Shown one piece after another: positions 7,257 through 15,432 of a stretch of DNA of 23,522 bases (the stretch's first letter is position 1; each line of letters begins with the position of its first letter). The stretch is from JBMYYR01 sp049609625 (GTDB lineage: Bacteria > Bacteroidota > Bacteroidia > Flavobacteriales > CAJXXR01). The notes beneath the pieces are model-generated. The model was given only the letters and a program-made list of their open reading frames with translations, was not told the origin of the DNA and did no database searches. The position numbers were made by a program, and so were the translations under genes. Location: positions 1 to 23,522 of the forward strand of contig JBMYYR010000031.1 of NCBI GenBank assembly GCA_049609625.1. The letters run 5' to 3'.

Positions 7257-8663
7257 ATGAAGACTTACGATGTTACAATCATTGGATCGGGCCCTGGAGG
7301 CTATGTGGCAGCCATTCGTTGTGCGCAACTTGGATTCAAAACCGCACTTATCGAAAAATATGACACCCTAGGTGGCACTTGTCTAAACGTAGGTTGCATT
7401 CCCTCTAAAGCTTTATTAGATTCTTCTGAACACGTTCATCAGGCAACGCACCAGTTTGAAGCTCATGGTATTGAGATTGGTACGCCAAAAGTTGATTTTG
7501 GCAAAATGATTGCTCGCAAAAAAAGCGTTATTGATCAAACCTGTTCTGGTATCGATTTTTTGATGAAGAAAAATAAAGTTGATGTTTTTCACGGTTTTGG
7601 TTCGTTTAAAGACAATCAGCACCTCATCATCAAAACAGAACAAGAGGAGCAAATCATCAAATCTGAAAAAACAATTATTGCAACAGGCTCAAAACCTGCT
7701 ACTTTGCCTTTTGCTGAGCTCGACAAAACACGTATCATTAGCTCTACCGAAGCCTTGAAACTCAAAGAAATTCCGAAACATCTTATTGTTGTTGGAGGTG
7801 GCGTTATCGGGCTAGAGTTAGGTTCGGTTTATGCCCGTTTGGGGACAAAAGTATCGGTTGTCGAATACGCGCCGTCGATTATCCCGACAATGGATGCCGC
7901 TTTAGGAAAAGAACTCAAAAAAGTATTGACCAAAGACCTGAAGTTTAAGTTTTATCTCAACCATGCCGTTACTGCCGTAGAAAACACAGGAGACGCCGTT
8001 AAACTCCAAGTAAAGAATAACAAAAAAGACCAAATGATTGAACTAGAAGGCGATTATTGCCTTTTGGCTATTGGTCGGAAAGCGTATACGGATAAGCTTG
8101 GTTTAGAGAAGCTTAACATCGAAACAGATCAACAGGGACGCGTTGAGATTAACGAAAACTTCCAGACTTCGCACTCTAATATTTTCGCTATTGGCGATGT
8201 TGTAAAAGGCGCTATGTTGGCTCACAAAGCCGAAGAAGAAGGCGTTTTTGTTGCCGAATTTATTGCTGGACAAAAACCGCATATCAACCACGATTTAATT
8301 CCAGGAGTAGTTTATACTTGGCCAGAAGTAGCAGCTGTTGGCAAAACAGAAGCAGAACTGAAAGCCGACCAGATAGATTACAAAAGCGGAAATTTCCCAT
8401 TCAAAGCCAGCGGAAGAGCACGTGCTTCGATGGATTTAGATGGTTTCGTAAAAGTATTAGCTGATGCCAAAACCGACGAAGTTTTAGGTGTGCATATCAT
8501 TGGGCCAAGAGCTGCAGATTTGATTGCCGAGGCCGTTGTGGCTATGGAATATCGGGCATCCGCAGAAGATATTGCGCGCATTTGCCACGCACACCCAACA
8601 TTTTCGGAAGCCTTGAAAGAAGCCGCTTTGGATGCTACCGCCAAACGTGCTATTCATATTTAG
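7257..8663 (+). CDS. lpdA: Dihydrolipoyl dehydrogenase (E3)
   Basis: FAD enzyme that reoxidises dihydrolipoamide with NAD+ in the pyruvate and 2-oxoglutarate dehydrogenase complexes and the glycine cleavage system. The FAD Rossmann motif GSGPGG is at residues 10-15. The redox disulfide motif GGTCLNVGCIPSK has Cys42 and Cys47. The NAD motif is GGGVIGLELG (about 180-190), the second FAD motif is FAIGDVV, and the dimer-interface active-site pair is His446/Glu451 in HPTFSE. The length (468) is normal. It stands alone, with its own promoter and no E1 or E2 gene next to it, which fits an E3 shared by several complexes. Confidence 0.96.
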   Translation: MKTYDVTIIGSGPGGYVAAIRCAQLGFKTALIEKYDTLGGTCLNVGCIPSKALLDSSEHVHQATHQFEAHGIEIGTPKVDFGKMIARKKSVIDQTCSGIDFLMKKNKVDVFHGFGSFKDNQHLIIKTEQEEQIIKSEKTIIATGSKPATLPFAELDKTRIISSTEALKLKEIPKHLIVVGGGVIGLELGSVYARLGTKVSVVEYAPSIIPTMDAALGKELKKVLTKDLKFKFYLNHAVTAVENTGDAVKLQVKNNKKDQMIELEGDYCLLAIGRKAYTDKLGLEKLNIETDQQGRVEINENFQTSHSNIFAIGDVVKGAMLAHKAEEEGVFVAEFIAGQKPHINHDLIPGVVYTWPEVAAVGKTEAELKADQIDYKSGNFPFKASGRARASMDLDGFVKVLADAKTDEVLGVHIIGPRAADLIAEAVVAMEYRASAEDIARICHAHPTFSEALKEAALDATAKRAIHI

Positions 8664-8748
8664 TGCCAGCAAGAAAACCTTACTCGCCTATTTCAAAACG
8701 ATAAAAAATACCCACTTTATGGGCTAAGTCATTAAATCGTTCTATCGT

Positions 8749-8773
8749 CTTTTGTAAATCAAATTTACTAAAG
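8749..8773. promoter_or_regulatory. Imperfect 25-bp palindrome upstream of serS
   Basis: CTTT-x-GTAAAT, a three-base centre CAA, then ATTTAC-x-AAAG: ten paired bases per arm with one mismatch. It lies about 30 bases upstream of the candidate -7 box of serS, where an operator could sit. No T tract follows, so it is unlikely to be the lpdA terminator. Confidence 0.4.
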
Positions 8774-8788
8774 CAAAACAACATCAGA

Positions 8789-8804
8789 ACGCATTATAAT
8801 GCGT
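8789..8804. promoter_or_regulatory. Perfect 16-bp palindrome at the serS promoter
   Basis: ACGCATTATAATGCGT is its own reverse complement over 16 bases. It directly abuts the -7 box, sharing one T with it, and so lies where RNA polymerase would bind. That geometry is typical of an operator for a dimeric repressor, though no regulator gene is adjacent. Confidence 0.5.
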
Positions 8805-8811
8805 AATTTCG
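8804..8811 (+). promoter_or_regulatory. Candidate -7 box for serS
   Basis: TAATTTCG followed by CAC matches the TAnnTTTG/TTCG type of Bacteroidota -7 element and would give a leader of about 28 bases before the serS ATG. Confidence 0.5.
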
Positions 8812-8845
8812 CACTCTCGAAAATCTAGATAAAACCTAAAAAAAC

Positions 8846-10120
8846 ATGTTGCAAGTAGCCTATATCCGAGAACATAAATTGGATTTAATAGAAGGATTGA
8901 AAAAAAGATATTTCTCTGATTTTCAAGTTATTGATGAAGTTTTAGAATTGGATGATAAACGTAAAAGCATTCAAAAAGAACTTGACGACATCAATGCGAA
9001 GTCGAATTTGATTTCCAAAGAAATTGGACAATTATTTCAACAAGGTAAGCGAGACGAAGCTGAACAAAAAAAGACGGAAACTGGTGATTTAAAAGTAAAA
9101 TCAGAACAACTTAAGCATGAGTTTAAAGCGGTTTCGGTAACTTTAGACGAGCAACTTCGTCATATTCCAAATATGCCAAATCCATTAGTTCCTTTAGGAA
9201 AAACGGATGAAGACAATATGGAATTAGAGCGTTTTGGAACCATTCCGGAACTTGGTTCTGATGCTCAACCACATTGGGAACTTTGCAAAACCTACGATTT
9301 AATTGATTTCGATTTAGGTTCGAAAATTACTGGTGCAGGATTTCCTGTTTACCTTGGTCAAGGTGCTCGATTGCAGCGTGCGTTTATCAATTATTTTTTA
9401 GACTTTAATAGAAAAGCGGGTTACAAAGAATACATCCCGCCTTTCGTTGTTAATGCGGCTTCGGGTAGAGGAACGGGACAATTGCCTGATAAAGAAGGGC
9501 AAATGTACCATTGTACGGAAGATGATTTGTATCTTATTCCGACTTCGGAAGTGCCGATTACCAACATTTATCGTGATGTTATTTTGAAAGAAGAGGATTT
9601 GCCGATCAAAATGACGGCCTATTCACCTTGTTTCCGTCGCGAGGCTGGCTCGTATGGAAAAGACGTCCGTGGATTGAACCGATTACACCAGTTTGAAAAA
9701 GTAGAAATTGTTCAGGTTACTAAACCTGAGGATTCGTATGACACTTTAGATCAGATGGTTAAGCATGTTGGTGAGCTTATTGAAAGTTTAGGTTTACCTT
9801 ACCGTTTACTTCGTTTGTGCGGTGGAGATTTAGGTTTTACTTCGGCTTTAACTTATGATTTTGAGGTCTTTTCTGCGGCTCAAAACCGTTGGCTAGAAGT
9901 GTCTTCTATTTCCAATTTTGAGGCTTATCAAACCAATAGACTTAAATGTCGATACAAAAATAAAGCGACCAAAAAGACGGAATTTTGTCATACTTTGAAC
10001 GGAAGTTCTTTGGCACTTCCACGAATTTTTGCTGCCTTGTTAGAAAATAATCAAACGGCTGATGGCATCCAAATTCCAGAGGTCTTAAGAAGCTACACTG
10101 GCTTTGATAAGATTGGGTAA
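8846..10120 (+). CDS. serS: Seryl-tRNA synthetase
   Basis: Class II aminoacyl-tRNA synthetase that charges tRNA-Ser (and tRNA-Sec where present). The N-terminal 105 or so residues form the long antiparallel coiled-coil arm that contacts the tRNA variable arm (Lys/Glu/Gln-rich, KRKSIQKELDDI). The serine-site TSE motif is at residues 233-235. Motif 2 runs from SPCFRREAGSYG to HQFEKVE (about 260-287) and motif 3 is GSSLALPRIFAALLEN (about 386-401). The length of 424 residues is standard. The ATG at 8846 gives the canonical MLQVAYIREH start. The 182-base upstream region holds a candidate promoter and two palindromes. Confidence 0.97.
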   Translation: MLQVAYIREHKLDLIEGLKKRYFSDFQVIDEVLELDDKRKSIQKELDDINAKSNLISKEIGQLFQQGKRDEAEQKKTETGDLKVKSEQLKHEFKAVSVTLDEQLRHIPNMPNPLVPLGKTDEDNMELERFGTIPELGSDAQPHWELCKTYDLIDFDLGSKITGAGFPVYLGQGARLQRAFINYFLDFNRKAGYKEYIPPFVVNAASGRGTGQLPDKEGQMYHCTEDDLYLIPTSEVPITNIYRDVILKEEDLPIKMTAYSPCFRREAGSYGKDVRGLNRLHQFEKVEIVQVTKPEDSYDTLDQMVKHVGELIESLGLPYRLLRLCGGDLGFTSALTYDFEVFSAAQNRWLEVSSISNFEAYQTNRLKCRYKNKATKKTEFCHTLNGSSLALPRIFAALLENNQTADGIQIPEVLRSYTGFDKIG

Positions 10121-10148
10121 GTAGCTGACTATTAGAGTCTTTAGGTTC

Positions 10149-10156
10149 TATTTTTG
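10149..10156 (+). promoter_or_regulatory. Candidate -7 box for rmuC
   Basis: TATTTTTG matches TAnnTTTG and is 23 bases before the rmuC start, in the 59-base gap after serS. It suggests that rmuC-rlmB can be transcribed independently of serS. No convincing -33 element is seen. Confidence 0.4.
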
Positions 10157-10179
10157 ATACTTCAATAAAAACTAAACGT

Positions 10180-11517
10180 ATGTCTAACTTACTGATTTTC
10201 TGTATCGTTTTGGCTGTTGTTTTGCTTTTTGTTTCTGTGATTTTAGTTTTAAAATTAAATCAGAATCAAAAAGATAAGACGGCCTTACAACTGGTTTCTG
10301 ATGATCTTCAAAATCAATTGAAATCAAGTTTAGAAAAGCTTAAGCATGTTGAAGAAAAAAATAGAAGCTTAGATACGGAAATACAACTCAAATCTCAGGA
10401 ATTCAATACTTTAAAAACATTATTTTCTCAAGATACTGAAAAGCTCAAGCAATTAAATCTTCAAAATGAAGAGCTTAAACTAAAGGCTCAAGAACTCAAA
10501 CTAAAACAAGAAGATTTACAGGCTCAAAAACAAGAAATGCAAAGCCAATTGACGCAGTATTTTGAGCAATTGTCGCAAAAGATTTTTAAAGAGCGGGATA
10601 AAGAATGGCGAGATCAGAATCAGAAGAATCTTCATGATATTTTAAATCCATTTAAAGAAAAACTAAACGAATTTGAAAAATCTGTTCAAACCCAACGTGC
10701 TGAAAACAATAAGCTTAGCGGCGAACTCAAAGGTGAACTCAATCAGCTGAATCAGTTGAATAAAAACCTGAGTAAAGAAGCTCAAGCTTTGGCAACGGCA
10801 CTAAAAGGTGAAAACAAAACCCAAGGGAATTGGGGCGAATATCGACTGGAGCGTTTGTTGGAATTTGCGGGCCTAAAAGAAGAGGTTCATTACAACAAAC
10901 AAGACTATTATAATGATGACGAAGGTCGAAAAAAATCACCTGATTTTATCATCAATCTTCCTGATAACAAGCACCTTATCATAGATTCAAAAGTGTCGCT
11001 TTCGGCTTATGAACGTTACTTTTCGGCAACAAATGAAACGGAAAAAGAACTTGCTCTAAAAGCACATTTGACGAGTATAAAAAATCACATTAAAGACCTG
11101 AGTAGCAAAAATTACGATCAGTTACCCACGCTTCAAACGGTGGATTATGTATTGATGTTTGTGGCGGTTGAGCCAGCTTTGTTTTTGGCAGTAGATCACG
11201 ACGGAAACTTGTTTGATTTTGCTTTGAAGAACAATATTGTTTTGGTTAGTCACACCACACTTTTGGCTACCTTGCGAACCATTTCTCATATTTGGCGACA
11301 GGAAGATCAAAAGAAAAATATTCAAGAAATTACCAATCAGGCTGAAGGTATTCTGAATCAATTAGATGGTTTTGTTACTTTGGTTGATAAAATCGGTTCA
11401 CAAATTGAAACGGTTAAGAAAACTCAAGAGCAAATTCAGGTCAAACTACAAGGTAGACAAGGACTTATCTCTAAATCAGAGAAAATGAAAAGCCTAGGTC
11501 TCAACACAAAAAAATAG
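10180..11517 (+). CDS. rmuC: DNA recombination protein RmuC homologue
   Basis: Membrane-anchored protein of the RmuC family, which limits recombination at inverted repeats in E. coli and is predicted to have a nuclease-like core. A single N-terminal membrane helix covers residues about 4-26. A Lys/Glu/Gln-rich coiled coil follows to about residue 205. The RmuC core then shows GNWGEYRLERLLE (216-228), PDFIINLP (254-261) and IIDSKVSL (267-274), with the Asp and Lys of the restriction-endonuclease-like fold. The length of 445 is typical. rlmB follows after 17 bases, so the two are probably co-transcribed. Confidence 0.93.
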   Translation: MSNLLIFCIVLAVVLLFVSVILVLKLNQNQKDKTALQLVSDDLQNQLKSSLEKLKHVEEKNRSLDTEIQLKSQEFNTLKTLFSQDTEKLKQLNLQNEELKLKAQELKLKQEDLQAQKQEMQSQLTQYFEQLSQKIFKERDKEWRDQNQKNLHDILNPFKEKLNEFEKSVQTQRAENNKLSGELKGELNQLNQLNKNLSKEAQALATALKGENKTQGNWGEYRLERLLEFAGLKEEVHYNKQDYYNDDEGRKKSPDFIINLPDNKHLIIDSKVSLSAYERYFSATNETEKELALKAHLTSIKNHIKDLSSKNYDQLPTLQTVDYVLMFVAVEPALFLAVDHDGNLFDFALKNNIVLVSHTTLLATLRTISHIWRQEDQKKNIQEITNQAEGILNQLDGFVTLVDKIGSQIETVKKTQEQIQVKLQGRQGLISKSEKMKSLGLNTKK

Positions 11518-11534
11518 CTAAAATCCGAAAAGCA

Positions 11535-12344
11535 ATGCATTACGATTCATCAGAAGAAAAATCAGATCAGATTAAAGGAAAGTATCGCCAAGGTGCGCGA
11601 AGAAAAGAAAAAAATGATTTCGAAATTTTCGGTATGCATCCGATTTTGGAAGCTATTGACGCTGGAAAAACAATTGACAGAATATTGATTCAGAGAGGAT
11701 TACAGGGCGATTTATTTAAAACACTTTGGGATAAAATCAAAGAACGAAACATTAATTATCAGCTCGTCCCGATCCAAAAGCTCAATCGACTGACAAAGAA
11801 AAATCATCAAGGTGTTTTTGCCTTTATTTCACCTGTTGAGTATGAAACGACGGCTGATGTCTTGATGCGCGTGTTTGAATCTGGCGAAACGCCACTTTTT
11901 GTTGTGCTCGATCGCGTAACAGATGTCAGAAATTTCGGAGCTATTGCCAGAACAGCTGAATGTGCTGGTGCTCAAGCTTTAATCATTGCAGACAAAGGTT
12001 CGGCGCGGATAAATTCCGATGCTTTGAAAACCTCTGCTGGTGCGCTTCACCGAATTTCAGTTTGTAAAGAAACGAGTTTAAAAAACCTTATTCATTTCCT
12101 TCAAAATAGTGGCTTGCAAGTTATTGCCTGTACCGAAAAGACCGATAAGTTGATTTATGAAGAAAACTATGATTTGCCAACGGCTCTTATTTTAGGTTCG
12201 GAAGAAGATGGTATTTCGGATGCTTTTTTGGAACAAGCTAATAGCAGTGTGAAAATTCCGATGGAAGGAAAAACGGCTTCGCTAAATGTTTCTGTTGCTG
12301 CGGGATTGATTTTATATGAAGCTGTTAGACAGAGACTTAAATAA
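11535..12344 (+). CDS. rlmB: 23S rRNA 2'-O-ribose methyltransferase, RlmB type (SpoU/TrmH family)
   Basis: SPOUT-fold RNA methyltransferase. After a basic N-terminal tail of about 28 residues, a substrate-binding domain starts at FEIFGMHPILEAI (29-41) and ends near NHQGVFAFISP (90-100). The SpoU motifs follow: motif 1 DRVTDVRNFGAIART (126-140) with its Asn and catalytic Arg, motif 2 LILGSEEDGI, and motif 3 KTASLNVSVAAGLILYE near the C-terminus. The layout fits RlmB, which methylates G2251 of 23S rRNA. A tRNA-specific TrmH relative cannot be excluded from motifs alone. It is the last gene of the plus-strand run and lies 17 bp after rmuC. Confidence 0.87.
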   Translation: MHYDSSEEKSDQIKGKYRQGARRKEKNDFEIFGMHPILEAIDAGKTIDRILIQRGLQGDLFKTLWDKIKERNINYQLVPIQKLNRLTKKNHQGVFAFISPVEYETTADVLMRVFESGETPLFVVLDRVTDVRNFGAIARTAECAGAQALIIADKGSARINSDALKTSAGALHRISVCKETSLKNLIHFLQNSGLQVIACTEKTDKLIYEENYDLPTALILGSEEDGISDAFLEQANSSVKIPMEGKTASLNVSVAAGLILYEAVRQRLK

Positions 12345-12371
12345 GATAAAAAGGATACAAGATTTGATGAC

Positions 12372-12404
12372 GAGACCTACTAAGAAGAAGTCTTAGAGGG
12401 TCTC
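12372..12404 (+). terminator. Hairpin downstream of rlmB, without a T tract
   Basis: GAGACC (12372-12377) pairs with GGTCTC (12399-12404), and CTAAGA (12380-12385) with TCTTAG (12391-12396), separated by a 2x2 internal loop and closed by AGAAG. It lies between converging genes where a terminator is expected, but no U run follows on either strand. A Rho-dependent or mRNA-stabilising role is possible. Confidence 0.4.
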
Positions 12405-12434
12405 TAAACAGTTTGTAGGATTATCTGTAATGTG

Positions 12435-13004
12435 CTAATTATTCCATAATCCATCCGTAATGATCAAAGAGTCTAAGGGATCATTTTCGTTATAAAGAAT
12501 GGCTTCAAATTTCCCTTCGTAATGAAGTGTAGACGTTCCATCACTGTTTTCTTGAATTTCCCATCGAGTTACTTCAGCCCAACCATTGTCCTTTTTAGAT
12601 AAGTATTTAATATTGTTAAACTTATACACCATGTGGTTTCTATCTCTATATTGCCAAAAAGTTTTGATATGCCCATGACTATCATCCATATTATAATTGT
12701 CAGGTATATTAGTTTGAATAGTATCCATTAAAGGCAACATAATAAAAAGTTTAGAATGATTCCAAATATTACCTTCCACAGAAACAAAAGGCGTTTGATA
12801 ATTATAACCTGATAGAAATTTTGCACTATACATTCCTGTTCCATTAATAGAGCCTCCATAGGCTAATTCTAAACTGTTTTGCCACAATTTACCATTTAAG
12901 TAAAAGGAAACTGTTTTATCACCTGTTCTTCTTTCTTCTGAATCCTGATCTTTTTTACATTGCGTAAAACTGAGGAGAATTAGTATTATAATCATGTTCT
13001 TCAT
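12435..13004 (-). CDS. Lipoprotein of unknown function
   Basis: A 189-residue protein with a short hydrophobic signal (MKNMIIILILLSFTQ) ending at a lipidation cysteine, Cys16, followed by KKDQDSEERR. Signals of the form ...QCKKD are common for Bacteroidota lipoproteins; the +2/+3 lysines do not match the acidic surface-export signal, so outer-membrane periplasmic location is likely. The mature part has alternating beta-type segments with many aromatic residues (VSFYLNGKLW, FWQYRDRNHMVYKF, LHYEGKFEAILYN), suggesting a small beta-sandwich. I do not recognise the family. Over 130 bases of non-coding DNA lie upstream, so it is probably expressed alone, but I find no clear -7 box. Confidence 0.75.
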   Translation of the reverse strand: MKNMIIILILLSFTQCKKDQDSEERRTGDKTVSFYLNGKLWQNSLELAYGGSINGTGMYSAKFLSGYNYQTPFVSVEGNIWNHSKLFIMLPLMDTIQTNIPDNYNMDDSHGHIKTFWQYRDRNHMVYKFNNIKYLSKKDNGWAEVTRWEIQENSDGTSTLHYEGKFEAILYNENDPLDSLIITDGLWNN

Positions 13005-13139
13005 ACGAATATATTTTGCAGACTATTAATTTACCAAGTTAGTCATATTTATTGATTGGAGCATCTTTTTGAAGATCAAAAATGATGGGTCTGACTTGTT
13101 TTTCTTCCTTCTTCGAGTATGATGAGCCTTAATAACTAG

Positions 13140-13904
13140 CTAATCGGAAACAAACCGATACCAAGGAAAAATTGATTTTTTGCTATCAAAATAGGCTAAA
13201 ATTGATCGTTTTGGCGGAGTATAAAGACATTCAAAAGCTTTTAAATCTGTTTTTAAATGATGAAAATAATGTGCTTTCATTTCAGGAAAGCCTAAGGTTT
13301 TGTAATACTGTGCAGAACGTTCTTTAGCTGATTCTAGTTCAGAAGAATCGTAAAATGGAGAATCAATGCAATGGACTTCTCCTTTTGGTTTTAGAAAGGT
13401 TTTAAGTTTAGAAAAAAGGATTTCCAAATCTGGAAAATATTGGATGCTGGCATTGAGAACCACAAGGTCAAATTGGTTTTCGAATGGATTGTCAAGTTCA
13501 AAAATATCAGCATAAACAAACTGTAGATTCGGGTGTTTAAATACGCGATTTGCCTGTGTCAATTCTTCGGTATTGACATCTAAACCAAGCACTTGCTTTG
13601 CATTTGGTAAAAGTGAAAGTTGATGACTAAACCAGCCATTTCCACAACCAATTTCTAAAATAGTGAGTGGTTTTTTAGACTTATTTAGATAAGTTGTAAA
13701 TCGATGTAAGGTGTTCGTTCTCAGCTTCCAATCTTTCGCTAAGCTGTGATTCTTTTCTGTTTTTGGTAGTTTTGAGACTTGCTCGTCAGACAATACTCTG
13801 TGTTCGGCTTGTCTTACTTTCAGATACAATGCTGAATGCTCGTCTTTCTCTTCAGTCAAAAAACAAAGTCCGTTTTTGTGAAATGCAGATGACAAATCAA
13901 TCAT
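13140..13904 (-). CDS. Class I SAM-dependent methyltransferase of unknown substrate
   Basis: A 254-residue Rossmann-type methyltransferase. Motif I is LEIGCGNGW (83-91), the acidic end of strand 2 is VLGLDVN, motif II/III is FVYADIFEL, and motif IV is DLVVLNASIQYFPD, followed by LKPKGEVHCID. This Methyltransf_11/25-type core acts on small molecules or occasionally proteins, but nothing shows the substrate. Its start overlaps the end of the AcpH-like gene by 8 bases, so translation is likely coupled and the two may work on the same or linked pathways. Confidence 0.8.
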   Translation of the reverse strand: MIDLSSAFHKNGLCFLTEEKDEHSALYLKVRQAEHRVLSDEQVSKLPKTEKNHSLAKDWKLRTNTLHRFTTYLNKSKKPLTILEIGCGNGWFSHQLSLLPNAKQVLGLDVNTEELTQANRVFKHPNLQFVYADIFELDNPFENQFDLVVLNASIQYFPDLEILFSKLKTFLKPKGEVHCIDSPFYDSSELESAKERSAQYYKTLGFPEMKAHYFHHLKTDLKAFECLYTPPKRSILAYFDSKKSIFPWYRFVSD

Positions 13905-14499
13905 GAACTTGAGTTTTAAGCGTTTCTAAAGTTTCTGAACTAAACCCTTCTAAATCTTTAAAAAACAAAGTGAATTCAGATTCAAATTCATCATAATAGG
14001 CCTCAAGCTCTAAGCTTGCCAAATGCATTTTCGAACGTCCTTTTGTTCGCCGGTTCATCTGCGCTAAAATATCCGAAATACCTTCAATTTTGGCGTAGCT
14101 CAACAACCAATTATGACGAATCATATAAGGTAATAACCGTTGTGTTTCTTCTGGTATAATCTCTTGATTATCAAGAAGTAAATTGTAAAAATCTTGAACA
14201 AAACGATCTAATGGAATGTCGTGATACTTAGACCAATTTTTAGCTAAAAAGTGATCATATAAAATATCGACAATAACTCCAGAATAATGCGAAAACTTAG
14301 CATGTAATCGGCGCTTACTTGCTTTGACAATCGGATGTTTGTCGGTGTACGTGTCAATGGCTCGATGAAGTCGAATACCGATCTGAATATCGGGTCTAAA
14401 GTAATCGAATTTGTTGTTTGGCAATTGGTCGGCAATAAAATTTCCGATAGCCACGTCGTCCAATTGTTGTGAAAGGTAAATATGAGCTAGAAAATTCAT
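13897..14499 (-). CDS. acpH: Acyl carrier protein phosphodiesterase (AcpH-like)
   Basis: A 200-residue all-helical protein resembling E. coli AcpH (193 residues), which removes the 4'-phosphopantetheine arm from holo-ACP. Visible family features are the start MNFLAHIYLS, the segment VAIGNFIADQ (16-25), GIRLHRAIDTYTDKHP (41-56, with the His and Asp pairs thought to bind metal) and HYSGVIVDILYDHFLA (about 72-87). It overlaps the exporter gene upstream by ATGA (4 bases) and the methyltransferase downstream by 8 bases, placing it in a tightly coupled minus-strand run. Physiological ACP turnover in Bacteroidota is unproven, so the activity is inferred from the family. Confidence 0.82.
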   Translation of the reverse strand: MNFLAHIYLSQQLDDVAIGNFIADQLPNNKFDYFRPDIQIGIRLHRAIDTYTDKHPIVKASKRRLHAKFSHYSGVIVDILYDHFLAKNWSKYHDIPLDRFVQDFYNLLLDNQEIIPEETQRLLPYMIRHNWLLSYAKIEGISDILAQMNRRTKGRSKMHLASLELEAYYDEFESEFTLFFKDLEGFSSETLETLKTQVHD

Positions 14500-15377
14500 T
14501 TTGCTGTTTTTTTATTCGCCAAAAAGATACCTAAAAAGATAAATCCGCCGCCCAAAAGTTGAATCCAATGAAAGCGTTCGCCATCGGCAAATCCGAAACC
14601 AATAGCCACAATAGGAATCACGTAAGTAACAGAAGAGGCAAAAACTGGACTGGAAAGTTGAACCAATTTATTGAACATAATTTTGGCAATTCCTGTTCCG
14701 AAAATAGCTAAAATAAGAACATAAATAATAGATGTTTTTAGTTCGGGTTGAGCTAAGGTTTCTTGAGCAAAAAAATCGCTAAACCAAAGAACAAATAGAC
14801 TCGGAATGAGCATCAAAACAAAATTCCCAACAGCGATAGCTAAAGCTGGAATGTTTTGTAATTTCGATTTTATCACATTGATATTCAGAGCATAACAAAC
14901 AGACGCTAAAACCACCAAAAGACTATATCGGTAATCTTGGTCGGCGTTTATATCAGCACCTTTCAGAATCAAAATAAGTGTACCAATAAAGCCAATGAGT
15001 ACACCAAGAATTTGCCCAATTCTATTTTTAATTCTAAAAATTAATGCGCCTAAAGCAATGGTCATCAAAGGCACTAAAGAATTGAGAATGGCAGCGACTG
15101 AACTATCGATTTCGGTTTCGGCGTAAGCAAAAAGAAACACGGGAATGAAGGTGCCGAGCAAAGCCGAAAGTGCAATCCAAATCCAATCTTTTTTCTGTAT
15201 TTTTGAAATAGACCTAAAGCCAATGAGCAGTAAAAAACAAGTAGAAAAAAGAATCCGAAGCGAACCTAATTGCAACGGATTCAGTGTCAGTAATCCTTTT
15301 TTTATCAAAATAAATGAGCTTCCCCAAATACAACCTAAAACCAAGAGGTAAAGCCATTTTTCACTTTGTTTACTCAT
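14496..15377 (-). CDS. EamA/DMT-family transporter
   Basis: A 293-residue integral membrane protein with about ten hydrophobic helices arranged as two EamA repeats. The first begins near residue 8 (LYLLVLGCIWGSSFILIKKGL), carrying the GxxxGSSF signature, and the second near residue 150 (YSLLVVLASVCYALNINVIK). The C-terminal end is basic (NKKTAK). Members of the drug/metabolite transporter superfamily export amino acids, metabolites or drugs; the substrate cannot be read from the sequence. Its stop overlaps the acpH start (ATGA), and the LOG-family gene ends 55 bases upstream. Confidence 0.88.
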   Translation of the reverse strand: MSKQSEKWLYLLVLGCIWGSSFILIKKGLLTLNPLQLGSLRILFSTCFLLLIGFRSISKIQKKDWIWIALSALLGTFIPVFLFAYAETEIDSSVAAILNSLVPLMTIALGALIFRIKNRIGQILGVLIGFIGTLILILKGADINADQDYRYSLLVVLASVCYALNINVIKSKLQNIPALAIAVGNFVLMLIPSLFVLWFSDFFAQETLAQPELKTSIIYVLILAIFGTGIAKIMFNKLVQLSSPVFASSVTYVIPIVAIGFGFADGERFHWIQLLGGGFIFLGIFLANKKTAK

Positions 15378-15432
15378 TATAATATTTAGACTTTAAAAAA
15401 CTTATTAAAAAATTGATTAGGAAGGATTTAGA

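Noticed and set aside
8711..8723. CCCA-CTTTA-TGGG hairpin after lpdA
   Set aside because: Only four base pairs and no T run; too weak to call a terminator.
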